Positions 1 through 7,132 are shown, counted from the first letter of the stretch. The stretch is 7,352 nt of DNA from Bacillota bacterium (GCA_003456765.1 DMOT01000002.1:1-7352); one strand, 5' to 3'. Program-made: numbers and translations. Notes: generated from the letters alone by a model not told the origin.

Positions 1-48
1 GATGATATGCGAGCTGCACTCGAGCAACTGAGGTCGAGGAGGCCATAG
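1..48 (+). CDS. Possible C-terminal end of an upstream gene (5' truncated)
   Basis: Frame 1 is open from the window edge to a TAG at 46-48 and reads DDMRAALEQLRSRRP. This is a charged, helix-like tail of the sort that ends many bacterial proteins. The other two forward frames stop earlier (TGA at 29-31 and TGA at 3-5). Only 15 codons are visible, so no family can be named and the reading could be accidental. If real, the gene ends 63 bp before the GTG start of the CapA-like gene on the same strand, and the two could be co-transcribed, since no clear promoter is visible between them. Confidence 0.4.
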   Translation, partial: DDMRAALEQLRSRRP

Positions 49-102
49 GCCTGGGGCCGCGGCACAAGTCAGACGTGCGGTCAGGATGGTGGAAGGCGGG
101 AT

Positions 103-107
103 GGAGG
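103..107 (+). promoter_or_regulatory. Ribosome binding site of the CapA-like gene
   Basis: GGAGG lies 4 nt before GTG (112) and 10 nt before TTG (118). The spacing to GTG is short, so the site leaves both starts open. The next in-frame GTG at 133 is too far away (25 nt) to use it. Confidence 0.55.
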
Positions 108-111
108 CGAA

Positions 112-1317
112 GTGGGCTTGTTATCAGCAAGTGTGAGGACCTGGGCGGTCGTCTTGACCCTGTCTCTTGTAACGGCCATGTCGGCCGGCTGCGGCGTGGG
201 CCCGGATCCCGGCATCGCGGATCTTGAGCAGGCGTTGGCTATTGGAGTGCCGGAAGCCGGGGACATGTGGCGAAGGGCGGCCCGCGAGTCTCTTGAGCCC
301 CGGCTGACCCTTGCCGCAGCAGGAGATGTCATATTCGACAGAGGTGTGAAGACCGTCTGCCAGCGCCTTGGACGCGACTGGCCGCTGGGGGCCGTCGCTC
401 CCATACTGTCGAGGGCAGATGTGTCCTTTGTTAACCTTGAAACCAGCCTTGCACGGGGCGGAGAGCCCATCCCCGGGAAGGGCATATGGTTCAGGTCTGA
501 CCCTGAGTTCGCCTCAGAACTCAAGAAGGCCGGAGTGGATGTAGTAACGCTTGCCAACAATCATGTGCTTGACTATGATGAACCTGCTCTTGTCGAAACC
601 CTGGCAGCGCTCCGGGAAAGCTCGGTTGCGGTTTGCGGCGGCGGGCTCAACATCGACGAGGCGCGCACGCCCGCGGTCATCAGCGCTGGAGGAGTCAGTA
701 TTGCGTTCCTGGGCTACTCGGAGCTTGCCGATATCTTCTGGACCTACTCTTATCCCAGAAGCTTCAGGGCGCAGAAAGCGCGGCCCGGCGTTGCACCAAT
801 GGATGAGAAGATGATCGTCCAGGACATAAGGAAAGCCAGGGCCCTGGCAGACCATGTGGTCGTCTCCTTCCATTGGGGCGAAGAGTATGTTCGCACGCCC
901 AATCCAAAGCAGGTAGGCCTCGCCCACATTGCAATCGATGCCGGGGCCAGTCTCGTTCTGGGCCACCATCCTCATGTGCTCCAGCCCGTTGAAGTCTATG
1001 AGGGCGGCGTCATTTTCTACTCCCTCGGTAACTTCGTGTTCGACCAGAAGAAGCCTGACACTGTGGAAAGCATGATAGCTCGCGTCTCGTTTTCGCCCCG
1101 GGAAATAGTGTCAGCCGAAATCTTGCCAGTGAAGATAGAGGAATGCCGCCCCCGGCCCCTCAGGGGATGGGCGGCCCAGGCTGCGCTTGACAGAATGATA
1201 CGGGGTTCTGCTCGGTTCGGTACTCTGGTTGCGCGGGTGGGGGACAGAGGGCTAATCGTCACTCCCGGAAGTGGTGCCAGTGCGGAGCCCCAGGGCATCG
1301 GAGAGCGCATCCCTTGA
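112..1317 (+). CDS. CapA/PGA_cap-family metallophosphatase, probably secreted or lipid-anchored
   Basis: A 401-residue protein of the CapA family (PGA_cap domain, a calcineurin-like metallophosphoesterase fold) associated with poly-gamma-glutamate capsule or other cell-envelope work. Residues 8-26 form a hydrophobic export signal ending at Cys27 (MSAGC). This resembles a lipobox, but the -3 residue is Ser rather than Leu/Val/Ile, so lipidation is only likely. Family motifs run in order: GDVIFDR (71-77), NLET (108-111), ANNHVLDYD (148-156), HWGEEY (254-259), GHHPHVLQP (284-292) and YSLGNFVFDQ (303-312). Their Asp, Asn and His residues are the expected metal ligands. The start is GTG at 112, with GGAGG at 103-107 only 4 nt upstream. 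TTG at 118 (spacing 10 nt) would also work and keeps the signal peptide. No capBC-type synthesis genes are visible, so the substrate is unknown. The last 22 codons overlap the 3' end of rqcH on the other strand. Confidence 0.9.
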   Translation: MGLLSASVRTWAVVLTLSLVTAMSAGCGVGPDPGIADLEQALAIGVPEAGDMWRRAARESLEPRLTLAAAGDVIFDRGVKTVCQRLGRDWPLGAVAPILSRADVSFVNLETSLARGGEPIPGKGIWFRSDPEFASELKKAGVDVVTLANNHVLDYDEPALVETLAALRESSVAVCGGGLNIDEARTPAVISAGGVSIAFLGYSELADIFWTYSYPRSFRAQKARPGVAPMDEKMIVQDIRKARALADHVVVSFHWGEEYVRTPNPKQVGLAHIAIDAGASLVLGHHPHVLQPVEVYEGGVIFYSLGNFVFDQKKPDTVESMIARVSFSPREIVSAEILPVKIEECRPRPLRGWAAQAALDRMIRGSARFGTLVARVGDRGLIVTPGSGASAEPQGIGERIP

Positions 1318-3138
1318 CGGGGTGACCCAGATCGTTTTGTGGCTCCCGTAGATGACCATCCCCGGGCGGGCGCCGCGAGGTTTGCGAACATTCCTTGCCT
1401 CAGTGTAATCCACGGCCACATTCGACGACATCTGCGCCTGGCTGTAGTAGGCTGCGAGCAATGCTGCGGCGTGGAGGGTCTCATCTGGAAGTTCCTCATT
1501 CGGCCTCCGCCTGACAATGACGTGGGCACCATGGATCTCTTTTGCGTGAAACCACATGTCGTGGGCGCGGGCGAGCCTCATCGTCAGGTGGTCGTTTTGA
1601 AGGTTGTTCTTGCCTACGTACATGTCATGGCCTGATGGGGCTTTGAACTTGGCCGGAATCGGTGCGCCTCTGCCACGCTTCTTCCTGGCCTTCCGGCCAT
1701 TGCCAGGCTCCTTTCGGGGCTGTATGAAGCCGAGTGCGTCCAGCTCTTGCACGATCTCTTCAACTTCGCTTTCGGACTCTGCTATCTCCACCATTGCCAG
1801 CATCGATTCGAGATACGCGACTTCATCGCGGGTTGCCTCGATATTTGCGCCTACCGCTTCTCTGGCCCTCTCCGCCCTGGAGTAGAGCGCAAAGAAGGAT
1901 TGCGCGTTTTCAGATGCAGAAAGGCCTGGATCTACTTCCACTTCCACCGTGGGCGTTTGGGGATCGTAGTAGTCTATGACGCTTACTACGTCCTTTCTGA
2001 GCGGGCCGCGCCCGAGCGAGTGGAGGTTGGCTGTGAGCAATTCTCCCTTTCTACGCAAGGCCGACGCATCCTGTGCCTTCGAAAGCTCGCTTTTCTGTGC
2101 TTCAAGCTTCCGAAGCGACCTTGCCAGTCTAGCCTCAACTTTGCGCTTGATGTCGCGCCGTGCCGACTCAAGCCTTTCCCGTTCCTCAGCCCGTCCGTAG
2201 CAGCTATCGATCATCTCTGAGGCTGACGCAAATCTCCTTACCACATACTCGTCAGAAAGCCCCGAAAGCCCCCATACTGAAAGAAGTGCAGGCGCACCCG
2301 TCTTGCGGTCAAAGGCCGCCTCAAACAGGAAATTGCCATCCGCGGCAGCTTGCCTGAAGTCCTGGAATTGGACCCAGAGGGAGTCGATGTCGGAGGCGGC
2401 GAGATCAAGAGGAGAACGTTCGGGGCCTATCCCTGCCCGGCGCGCAATCTCCTCGCTGTGGTCTTGCCCTATCCCTGCAAAGCATGTTGACAGGAGATGA
2501 GCAGCGCTGTACCTTCGCTTCCTGGCAACAGGGCCCCTTTTTGCTTCGTCGTATGCTGCCCTGGCCTGGATCTGTGCGCTCTGCCTCTGTATGGCTGCAC
2601 GGAACTGGTCAGCTGTGATATCAAACGGGTCTGGTTTTTCGATTGGCGGAGGGGGAACATAGATCGCTCCAGGGGCAATCTCCCGATATCTGTTCCGGGA
2701 TTGGTCGACCCTGTTTACGGCGTCAATGATCGTCCCGTCCACCTGGGCCAGGATGATGTTGGCCAGGCGGCCGGTGATCTCGGCTATTAGGAGTTTGTTG
2801 TCGGCAGGGCTGGCGTCGGCCCACCCTTCAATCCGCATGATCACTATCCGGTCGAGCCCATCCTGGCGAACGGAAACGACCTTTCCGCCAACGAGATGCT
2901 TCCGCATAACCATGCAGAAGGCGGTCGGAGTGGGCAGAGAAGGAGGGACTGAATCCGTCAGGCAGATGCGGGCTGATCTCGATGACGCGGATATGAGCAA
3001 CGGCTTTGCGCGCCCGCGCCCCAGGCTCAGGGTCATACAGTCATAGGAAGGCGACTGGATCTTGTCGATCCTCGCACCGGCTACCTGTCTCTCTATTTCG
3101 CGTGTCAGAGCGGAAATTGTAATTCCATCTATCTGCAT
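1252..3138 (-). CDS. rqcH: RqcH, NFACT-family ribosome quality control protein (FbpA/YloA homologue)
   Basis: A 628-residue cytoplasmic protein homologous to bacterial RqcH (NEMF/Rqc2 family). RqcH binds 50S subunits carrying stalled peptidyl-tRNA and recruits tRNA-Ala to add C-terminal alanine tails that mark the chain for degradation. Older names call it fibronectin-binding protein. The NFACT-N domain fills about residues 1-200, with the motif FCMVMRKHL (74-82) and the D96-R97 pair, matching the Asp-Arg motif required for alanine tailing in B. subtilis RqcH. A helix-hairpin-helix-like stretch lies near 205-240 and charged coiled-coil helices near 315-365 and 420-470. After a basic linker (480-492) comes the NFACT-R domain (about 497-606, DMWFHAKEIHGAHVIV at 527-542). 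The ATG at 3138 is chosen because AAAGGGG (3153-3147) lies 8 nt before it and MQIDG is a typical family start. A TTG at 3156 would lie only a few nt from the predicted transcript start. It is divergent from the ATPase gene and convergent with the CapA-like gene. The length is slightly above the usual 560-590 residues. Confidence 0.96.
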   Translation of the reverse strand: MQIDGITISALTREIERQVAGARIDKIQSPSYDCMTLSLGRGRAKPLLISASSRSARICLTDSVPPSLPTPTAFCMVMRKHLVGGKVVSVRQDGLDRIVIMRIEGWADASPADNKLLIAEITGRLANIILAQVDGTIIDAVNRVDQSRNRYREIAPGAIYVPPPPIEKPDPFDITADQFRAAIQRQSAQIQARAAYDEAKRGPVARKRRYSAAHLLSTCFAGIGQDHSEEIARRAGIGPERSPLDLAASDIDSLWVQFQDFRQAAADGNFLFEAAFDRKTGAPALLSVWGLSGLSDEYVVRRFASASEMIDSCYGRAEERERLESARRDIKRKVEARLARSLRKLEAQKSELSKAQDASALRRKGELLTANLHSLGRGPLRKDVVSVIDYYDPQTPTVEVEVDPGLSASENAQSFFALYSRAERAREAVGANIEATRDEVAYLESMLAMVEIAESESEVEEIVQELDALGFIQPRKEPGNGRKARKKRGRGAPIPAKFKAPSGHDMYVGKNNLQNDHLTMRLARAHDMWFHAKEIHGAHVIVRRRPNEELPDETLHAAALLAAYYSQAQMSSNVAVDYTEARNVRKPRGARPGMVIYGSHKTIWVTPSRDALSDALGLRTGTTSGSDD

Positions 3139-3166
3139 GGTTTGAGCCCCTTTCAATGCAGTTTTC

Positions 3167-3196
3167 AGTATAGCACCCGTGTATGAACACGGTCAA
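3167..3196 (-). promoter_or_regulatory. Sigma-A-type promoter of rqcH
   Basis: On the minus strand, TTGACC (3196-3191) is followed after an 18-nt spacer by TATACT (3172-3167). This is five of six matches at each box. A start near 3160 would give a leader of about 22 nt containing the AAAGGGG ribosome binding site (3153-3147) and then the ATG at 3138. The geometry supports both the promoter and the chosen start codon. Confidence 0.75.
3177..3192. repeat. Perfect inverted repeat inside the rqcH promoter
   Basis: CCGTGT (3177-3182) and ACACGG (3187-3192) are perfect 6-bp inverted arms around the 4-nt centre ATGA. The dyad occupies most of the spacer and overlaps two bases of the -35 box of the rqcH promoter, where a bound protein would compete with RNA polymerase. 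It also lies upstream of the ATPase gene. A regulator is inferred only from position; short dyads also arise by chance. Confidence 0.45.
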
Positions 3197-3250
3197 AGGG
3201 CAATAGGAATAAGGGACGAGACTTGCCGGGATGGAAGATGGCACGGCGAA

Positions 3251-3256
3251 GAGGTG
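3251..3256 (+). promoter_or_regulatory. Ribosome binding site that fixes the ATPase start
   Basis: GAGGTG lies 9 nt before the ATG at 3266. The upstream in-frame GTG at 3179 has no comparable site, so this decides the start. Confidence 0.65.
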
Positions 3257-3265
3257 GTGTTTTCA

Positions 3266-6082
3266 ATGTCAGATTTGCACGCCTGGCACTCTGTAAGCGC
3301 AGGCGTAGTGGAAAGGGAGCTTGGGACCTCGGCCTCTTCTGGCTTGACGCTTGGGGAGGCTCGATCGAGGCGAAGCTCCTACGGGCCGAACCTGATCAGG
3401 CCCGGAAGGCGCCAGTCGCCCTTGATCATCCTTCTCAGTCAATTCCAGGACTTCATGGTCCTCGTCCTTCTGGGGGCAACGGCCGTATCTGCTTTTCTGG
3501 GTGAGTACAGGGACGTTGTGGCCATACTTGCAATAGTCATCCTCAATGCGATCCTCGGGTTTGTGCAGGAATTCCGGGCGGAACGGGCTCTTGAGGCCCT
3601 GCGCAGGCTGTCGGCGCCCAGGGCGACTGTGCTCAGGGATGGACGTGCCGAACAGGTCGATGCGGTCGATCTCGTCCCGGGAGATGTCATCATTCTGAGC
3701 CCGGGCGACAGGGTTCCGGCAGACGCAAGGCTCGTAGAATGCCATGGACTTGAGGTGGACGAGTCCGTTCTCACCGGAGAGTCGAAGCCGGTCCGTAAGG
3801 ACGCCTCGGATATCGTGCGCCAGTCGGCGCCTGTTTCGGAGCATAAGAACATGCTTCATGCGGGGACTGTAGTGACTCGAGGAAGGGCGGTCGGCCTGGT
3901 TGTGGCCACAGGCATGGAGACTGAAATGGGAAGGATAGCCGGGATGATAGGGGACGTCACTGACGGCGACACTCCCCTCCAGCGCAGGCTTTCTCAGCTC
4001 GGGCGGTGGCTGGTAGCAGGTTGCCTGATGCTGTGCGCGCTTGTGGCAGGCCTCGGAGTGGCCAGGGGAGAGTCTGTGGAGCTGATGTTCCTTGCCGGAG
4101 TCAGCCTGGCTGTGGCAGCGATCCCCGAAGGCTTGCCTGCGATAGTCACTGTCAGCCTTGCACTGGGAGTTCAACGGATGAGCGCTCGGAAGGCCATTGT
4201 GAGGAAGCTCTCTGCAGTGGAGACCCTGGGCTGCGCCACTGTGATATGTGCCGACAAAACAGGCACACTGACCCAGAACCAGATGACCGTAGTCGAGATT
4301 GACCTCATAGGACGGAATATTCAGGTTACAGGCTCGGGATACTCTCCTGAGGGGGAATTCTCCGAAGGCGGCGAGCCTGTCTATCCCGCAGCAGACAGGA
4401 TTCTTCAGGATCTCCTCGTTTGCGCGGGCCTCTGCAACGATGCAAGCCTTGTTCGGCAGAGTGCTGAAGAGAGGGCCACTGGCGGCCCCGGCAGGGGGCG
4501 GGCCTGGCAATCCGCACGCGCAAGGGGCTGGGATGTTGTTGGAGACCCTACTGAAGGGGCGTTGCTTGCCATGGCCTACAAAGGCGGACGTGAGATTATT
4601 CAGAAGGTGCGCAGCTTCATGCGCATTGCTGAGGTTCCATTTGAACCGGAACGTCGTATGATGGCTGTGGCATGCAGCGGGCCCTCTGGTGTATTCACTT
4701 TCGTCAAGGGTGCGCCACAGGTTGTGCTTGAATTATGCGAGAACCGCTATCTGGGGGGACATCCGGAAGGCGGCACGGCCCCGCGGGACCGGCGGTTCGA
4801 CGGCGCAGTGCTCGCCCGGAACTCGGCAATGGCATCACAGTCCATGAGGGTGCTCGCCATGGCCTGCGCTCCCGGGAACCTGATCGACAGGGTAAGATCG
4901 GGGCAAGCGCGGGACCTACCCGGGCTCACATTCCTGGGGATGGTGGGAATGATGGATCCGCCTCGGCCGGAGGTGGGGCGCTCAGTGGCCCTGGCGAAGC
5001 AGGCAGGGATTGCTACGCTCATGATCACCGGTGACCACGCTGCTACTGCAGAGGCCATAGCGAAGCAAGTAGGGATAATGGGACACGGCCGCCGTATTAT
5101 CACAGGCGAAGAACTTGATGCAATGGGCGATCGGCAGTTTGAGGAGGCAGTCTCCGAAGTCGCAGTCTTTGCCAGAGTGGCGCCTGCGCACAAGCTGCGG
5201 ATAGTGCGAGCCCTCAGGGCGCAGGGTCACGTGGTTGCCGTGACCGGCGACGGAGTGAACGACGCGCCTGCCATACGCGAGGCCGACATCGGAATCGCCA
5301 TGGGACGTATGGGAACCGATGTGGCCAGGGAGGCGTCGAGCATGGTGCTGTCGGATGACAACTATGCCACCATAATCGCAGCGATTGAGGAAGGCAGGTC
5401 GATCTATGACAACATACGCAAGTTTATCAGGTACTTGCTGGCGTGCAATGTGGGAGAGGTGCTAACTATGCTTCTGGCGGTTGCAGCCGGGCTGCCGCTT
5501 CCGTTGACCCCGATACAGATTCTCTGGATGAACCTGATGACGGACGGGCTGCCTGCCATGGCCCTTGCGGCTGACCCCACAGACCCTAACACGATGCAGA
5601 GGGCGCCCAGAAACCCGAAGGAAGGCATCTTCTCACGCGGGCTCGGGCTGAAGATGGCGGCCGACGGGGTATTTATCAGCCTCTGCACCATCGCTTGCTA
5701 CATACTGGCCGGAGTCCTTTTCGGCCATGATCTTGAGACCGCCAGAACAATGGCATTCTGCACCCTGGTCATGTCTCAGCTTGTATACGTCTTCCGTTGC
5801 CGTGTAGAGGGGCGAGTTTCTTCGGGGACAGGCGATAGTTCGCGGAACACGTTTCTGTTTGCTGCAGTCGGACTGTCAGTCGGTCTTCAGATCTTCGGTG
5901 TCCATCACGACTTGGGCCGCGCGTTTCTGGGAACCCGAACCCTGTCTCTCCTCGATTGGGCGCTGGTGCTCTTCCTTTCGGGCTGGTCTACCTTCCTGGC
6001 ATCGGCTGCGAGGGCAGCAAAGCGTGCCCTGGAGCGCAGATTCACCGCCTTCCGGGTAAGAAAAGCGGGCGAAACCAGGTGA
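3266..6082 (+). CDS. Calcium-translocating P-type ATPase (P2-type, YloB-like)
   Basis: A 938-residue membrane pump that uses ATP to export Ca2+ from the cytoplasm, of the SERCA/PMCA-like P2 group. The cation-ATPase N-terminal segment (1-50) is followed by M1-M2 (about 53-104) and the actuator domain with TGES (170-173). M3-M4 (about 246-300) carries PEGLP (287-291). The phosphorylation site is DKTGT, with Asp330 as the phosphorylated residue. The nucleotide-binding domain shows GDPTEGALL (427-435) and KGAP (481-484). MITGD (586-590) and TGDGVNDAPAI (660-670) complete the P domain, and M5-M10 follow (about 717-913). Ca2+ ligands matching SERCA are present: Glu288 (E309), Asn728 (N768), Glu731 (E771), Asn756, Thr759 and Asp760 (N796, T799, D800). 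The M8 glutamate (E908) is replaced by Gln838. The start is set by GAGGTG 9 nt before the ATG. In B. subtilis the homologue yloB occupies the same place between yloA and yloC. The substrate is assigned from motifs; Mn2+ is possible. Confidence 0.95.
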   Translation: MSDLHAWHSVSAGVVERELGTSASSGLTLGEARSRRSSYGPNLIRPGRRQSPLIILLSQFQDFMVLVLLGATAVSAFLGEYRDVVAILAIVILNAILGFVQEFRAERALEALRRLSAPRATVLRDGRAEQVDAVDLVPGDVIILSPGDRVPADARLVECHGLEVDESVLTGESKPVRKDASDIVRQSAPVSEHKNMLHAGTVVTRGRAVGLVVATGMETEMGRIAGMIGDVTDGDTPLQRRLSQLGRWLVAGCLMLCALVAGLGVARGESVELMFLAGVSLAVAAIPEGLPAIVTVSLALGVQRMSARKAIVRKLSAVETLGCATVICADKTGTLTQNQMTVVEIDLIGRNIQVTGSGYSPEGEFSEGGEPVYPAADRILQDLLVCAGLCNDASLVRQSAEERATGGPGRGRAWQSARARGWDVVGDPTEGALLAMAYKGGREIIQKVRSFMRIAEVPFEPERRMMAVACSGPSGVFTFVKGAPQVVLELCENRYLGGHPEGGTAPRDRRFDGAVLARNSAMASQSMRVLAMACAPGNLIDRVRSGQARDLPGLTFLGMVGMMDPPRPEVGRSVALAKQAGIATLMITGDHAATAEAIAKQVGIMGHGRRIITGEELDAMGDRQFEEAVSEVAVFARVAPAHKLRIVRALRAQGHVVAVTGDGVNDAPAIREADIGIAMGRMGTDVAREASSMVLSDDNYATIIAAIEEGRSIYDNIRKFIRYLLACNVGEVLTMLLAVAAGLPLPLTPIQILWMNLMTDGLPAMALAADPTDPNTMQRAPRNPKEGIFSRGLGLKMAADGVFISLCTIACYILAGVLFGHDLETARTMAFCTLVMSQLVYVFRCRVEGRVSSGTGDSSRNTFLFAAVGLSVGLQIFGVHHDLGRAFLGTRTLSLLDWALVLFLSGWSTFLASAARAAKRALERRFTAFRVRKAGETR

Positions 6083-6184
6083 AACTGAAGGGATATTGCG
6101 TTTCCTGGCAGGAATTTCGAGGCGAGAGTGGAATAGTAGGTTCCTAAAAGCATACTGTTTGTGCTGGGATTATGGATTGAATAC

Positions 6185-6214
6185 TTGATGCAGCTGGTGT
6201 TTGTGTAGTACAAT
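6185..6214 (+). promoter_or_regulatory. Sigma-A-type promoter of yicC (and probably mihF)
   Basis: TTGATG (6185-6190) and TACAAT (6209-6214) are separated by 18 nt, with four and five matches to the consensus boxes. Transcription would begin near 6221, about 33 nt before the ATG at 6254. With the 47-bp yicC-mihF gap and no better promoter in it, this promoter probably drives both genes. Confidence 0.65.
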
Positions 6215-6223
6215 GAGCTGCAT
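6188..6223. repeat. 8-bp inverted repeat bracketing the yicC -10 box
   Basis: ATGCAGCT (6188-6195) and AGCTGCAT (6216-6223) are perfect inverted copies 20 nt apart. The left arm overlaps the -35 box and the right arm covers the predicted transcription start. The arms are centred 28 bp apart, which is not a whole number of helical turns, so a single symmetric dimer is not guaranteed. A candidate operator by position only. Confidence 0.45.
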
Positions 6224-6234
6224 GCTCGGCGGAA

Positions 6235-6242
6235 AAGGATGG
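6235..6242 (+). promoter_or_regulatory. Ribosome binding site of yicC
   Basis: AAGGATGG lies 11 nt before the ATG at 6254. It contains the alternative ATG at 6239, which would then have no good site of its own. This favours the start at 6254. Confidence 0.5.
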
Positions 6243-6253
6243 AACTTCAATAC

Positions 6254-7132
6254 ATGCTAACAAGTATGACTGGATACGGGCGGGCTGCAAGCAGCTCTCC
6301 TGATGGTGCGGTTACGGTTGAAGTCAGGTCTTTGAACCACAGGTACTTCGATGTTTCTCTCAGGATGCCGAGGGAGTTTTCCCCGGTTGAAGAGAGAGTG
6401 CGGTCGCATATCTCGGAAGGAATTGCCCGCGGCAGGATTGAAGTATCGGTGTCAGTTGAATGGCGGGGCACAAGTTGCCGAAGAGTCGCCTTTGATACTG
6501 ACCTCGCGCGGGCTTACACAGAGGGCCTGGCCAGTCTCGCTGATACACTGGGGCTTGAGCCCATGAGGTCAGTGGACGACGTATCGAGGCTTCCCGATGT
6601 GATAACGATCTCTGAGGCAGAGGTTGATGCCGATAGCCTCTGGGAGATGCTCCGGCCCGCTCTTTCTGACGCTATCGACCAGGTTGTCGAGATGAGGAAG
6701 GAAGAGGGCGCAAGGCTGGAAAGGGATATCGCAGGCAGGATAGAAGTTATTGAACAGACGGTTGACGAGGTTGGGCGGCGCGCTCCTGAAGTCGTGGAAT
6801 CCTACCGAGCGAAGCTAGCTCGAAGGGTGAGCGAGATGATAGAGGACGTGCGCGTCGACGAGTCGAGGCTTGCCACTGAGGTAGCGCTGTTCGCTGACAG
6901 GTGCGATATTACTGAGGAGACGGTTCGCTTCAAGAGCCACATAAGGCAGTTCCGTGATACAATTTCGGAGTCAGGGGACTGCGGCAAGAAGCTGGATTTT
7001 ATAATACAGGAGATGAACCGCGAGGCTAATACTATCGCAGCGAAATCTCAGGATTCATTCATTTCAGCTCTGGCAGTGGAGATCAAGGCCGAGCTGGAGA
7101 AAGTACGCGAACAAGTGCAGAATGTCGAGTAA
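6254..7132 (+). CDS. yicC: YicC/YloC-family endoribonuclease
   Basis: A 292-residue cytoplasmic protein of the YicC family, whose members include E. coli YicC (involved in RyhB sRNA decay) and B. subtilis YloC, shown to be endoribonucleases. The N-terminal YicC domain covers about residues 2-155, with the hallmark start MTGYGRA (5-11), SLNHRYFD (26-33) and GRIEV (60-64). The C-terminal DUF1732 domain fills about 205-292, with DITEETVRFKSHI (218-230) and EMNREANTI (253-261), the most conserved family block. A charged helical region joins them. The frame is open to an ATG at 6239 (five more residues), but the ATG at 6254 gives the usual family N-terminus and length and has AAGGATGG upstream. 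It is followed after 47 bp by mihF on the same strand. In many Firmicutes yicC precedes remA and gmk, so it heads or joins a conserved information-processing operon. Confidence 0.95.
   Translation: MLTSMTGYGRAASSSPDGAVTVEVRSLNHRYFDVSLRMPREFSPVEERVRSHISEGIARGRIEVSVSVEWRGTSCRRVAFDTDLARAYTEGLASLADTLGLEPMRSVDDVSRLPDVITISEAEVDADSLWEMLRPALSDAIDQVVEMRKEEGARLERDIAGRIEVIEQTVDEVGRRAPEVVESYRAKLARRVSEMIEDVRVDESRLATEVALFADRCDITEETVRFKSHIRQFRDTISESGDCGKKLDFIIQEMNREANTIAAKSQDSFISALAVEIKAELEKVREQVQNVE

Larger units (their letters stand above)
3139..3265. other. Divergent intergenic region between rqcH and the ATPase gene
   Basis: These 127 bp separate the divergent starts of rqcH and the ATPase. The rqcH promoter and its inverted repeat are clear. 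No convincing plus-strand promoter was found for the ATPase: the best pair, TTGAGC (3142-3147) and CAGTAT (3166-3171) with an 18-nt spacer, is weak at the -10 position. The frame of the ATPase stays open back to a GTG at 3179, but the 29 extra residues do not resemble the family. Confidence 0.6.
6083..6253. other. Intergenic region between the ATPase gene and yicC
   Basis: This 171-bp gap is less GC-rich than the genes around it. It holds a small hairpin (TTCCT-GGC-AGGAA, 6102-6114) followed by only three T residues, too weak to call an intrinsic terminator. Farther along are the yicC promoter (6185-6214), an 8-bp inverted repeat around it (6188-6223) and the yicC ribosome binding site. No small gene or tRNA was recognised. 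Confidence 0.6.

Noticed and set aside
40..52. Small inverted repeat AGGCC-ATA-GGCCT at the end of the upstream frame
   Set aside because: The stem is 5 bp with a 3-nt loop and no T tract follows, so it does not make an intrinsic terminator. GC-rich DNA makes such palindromes often.
1747..2220. Plus-strand open frames (up to 157 codons) within rqcH
   Set aside because: They are antisense to conserved RqcH coding sequence, lack recognisable domains and have no convincing ribosome binding sites.
3139..3156. TTG start at 3156 for rqcH, adding six residues
   Set aside because: It would lie about 4 nt from the predicted transcript start with no ribosome binding site, while the ATG at 3138 has AAAGGGG 8 nt upstream and gives the usual N-terminus.
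3179..3265. GTG start at 3179 for the ATPase, adding 29 residues
   Set aside because: No ribosome binding site precedes it, it overlaps the rqcH promoter and its inverted repeat, and the added residues do not look like the family. The ATG at 3266 has GAGGTG at good spacing.
3269..4510. Long open frame (413 codons) on the minus strand inside the ATPase gene
   Set aside because: It is fully antisense to a gene with complete P-type ATPase motifs, has no recognisable domain, and long antisense frames are expected in GC-rich coding DNA.
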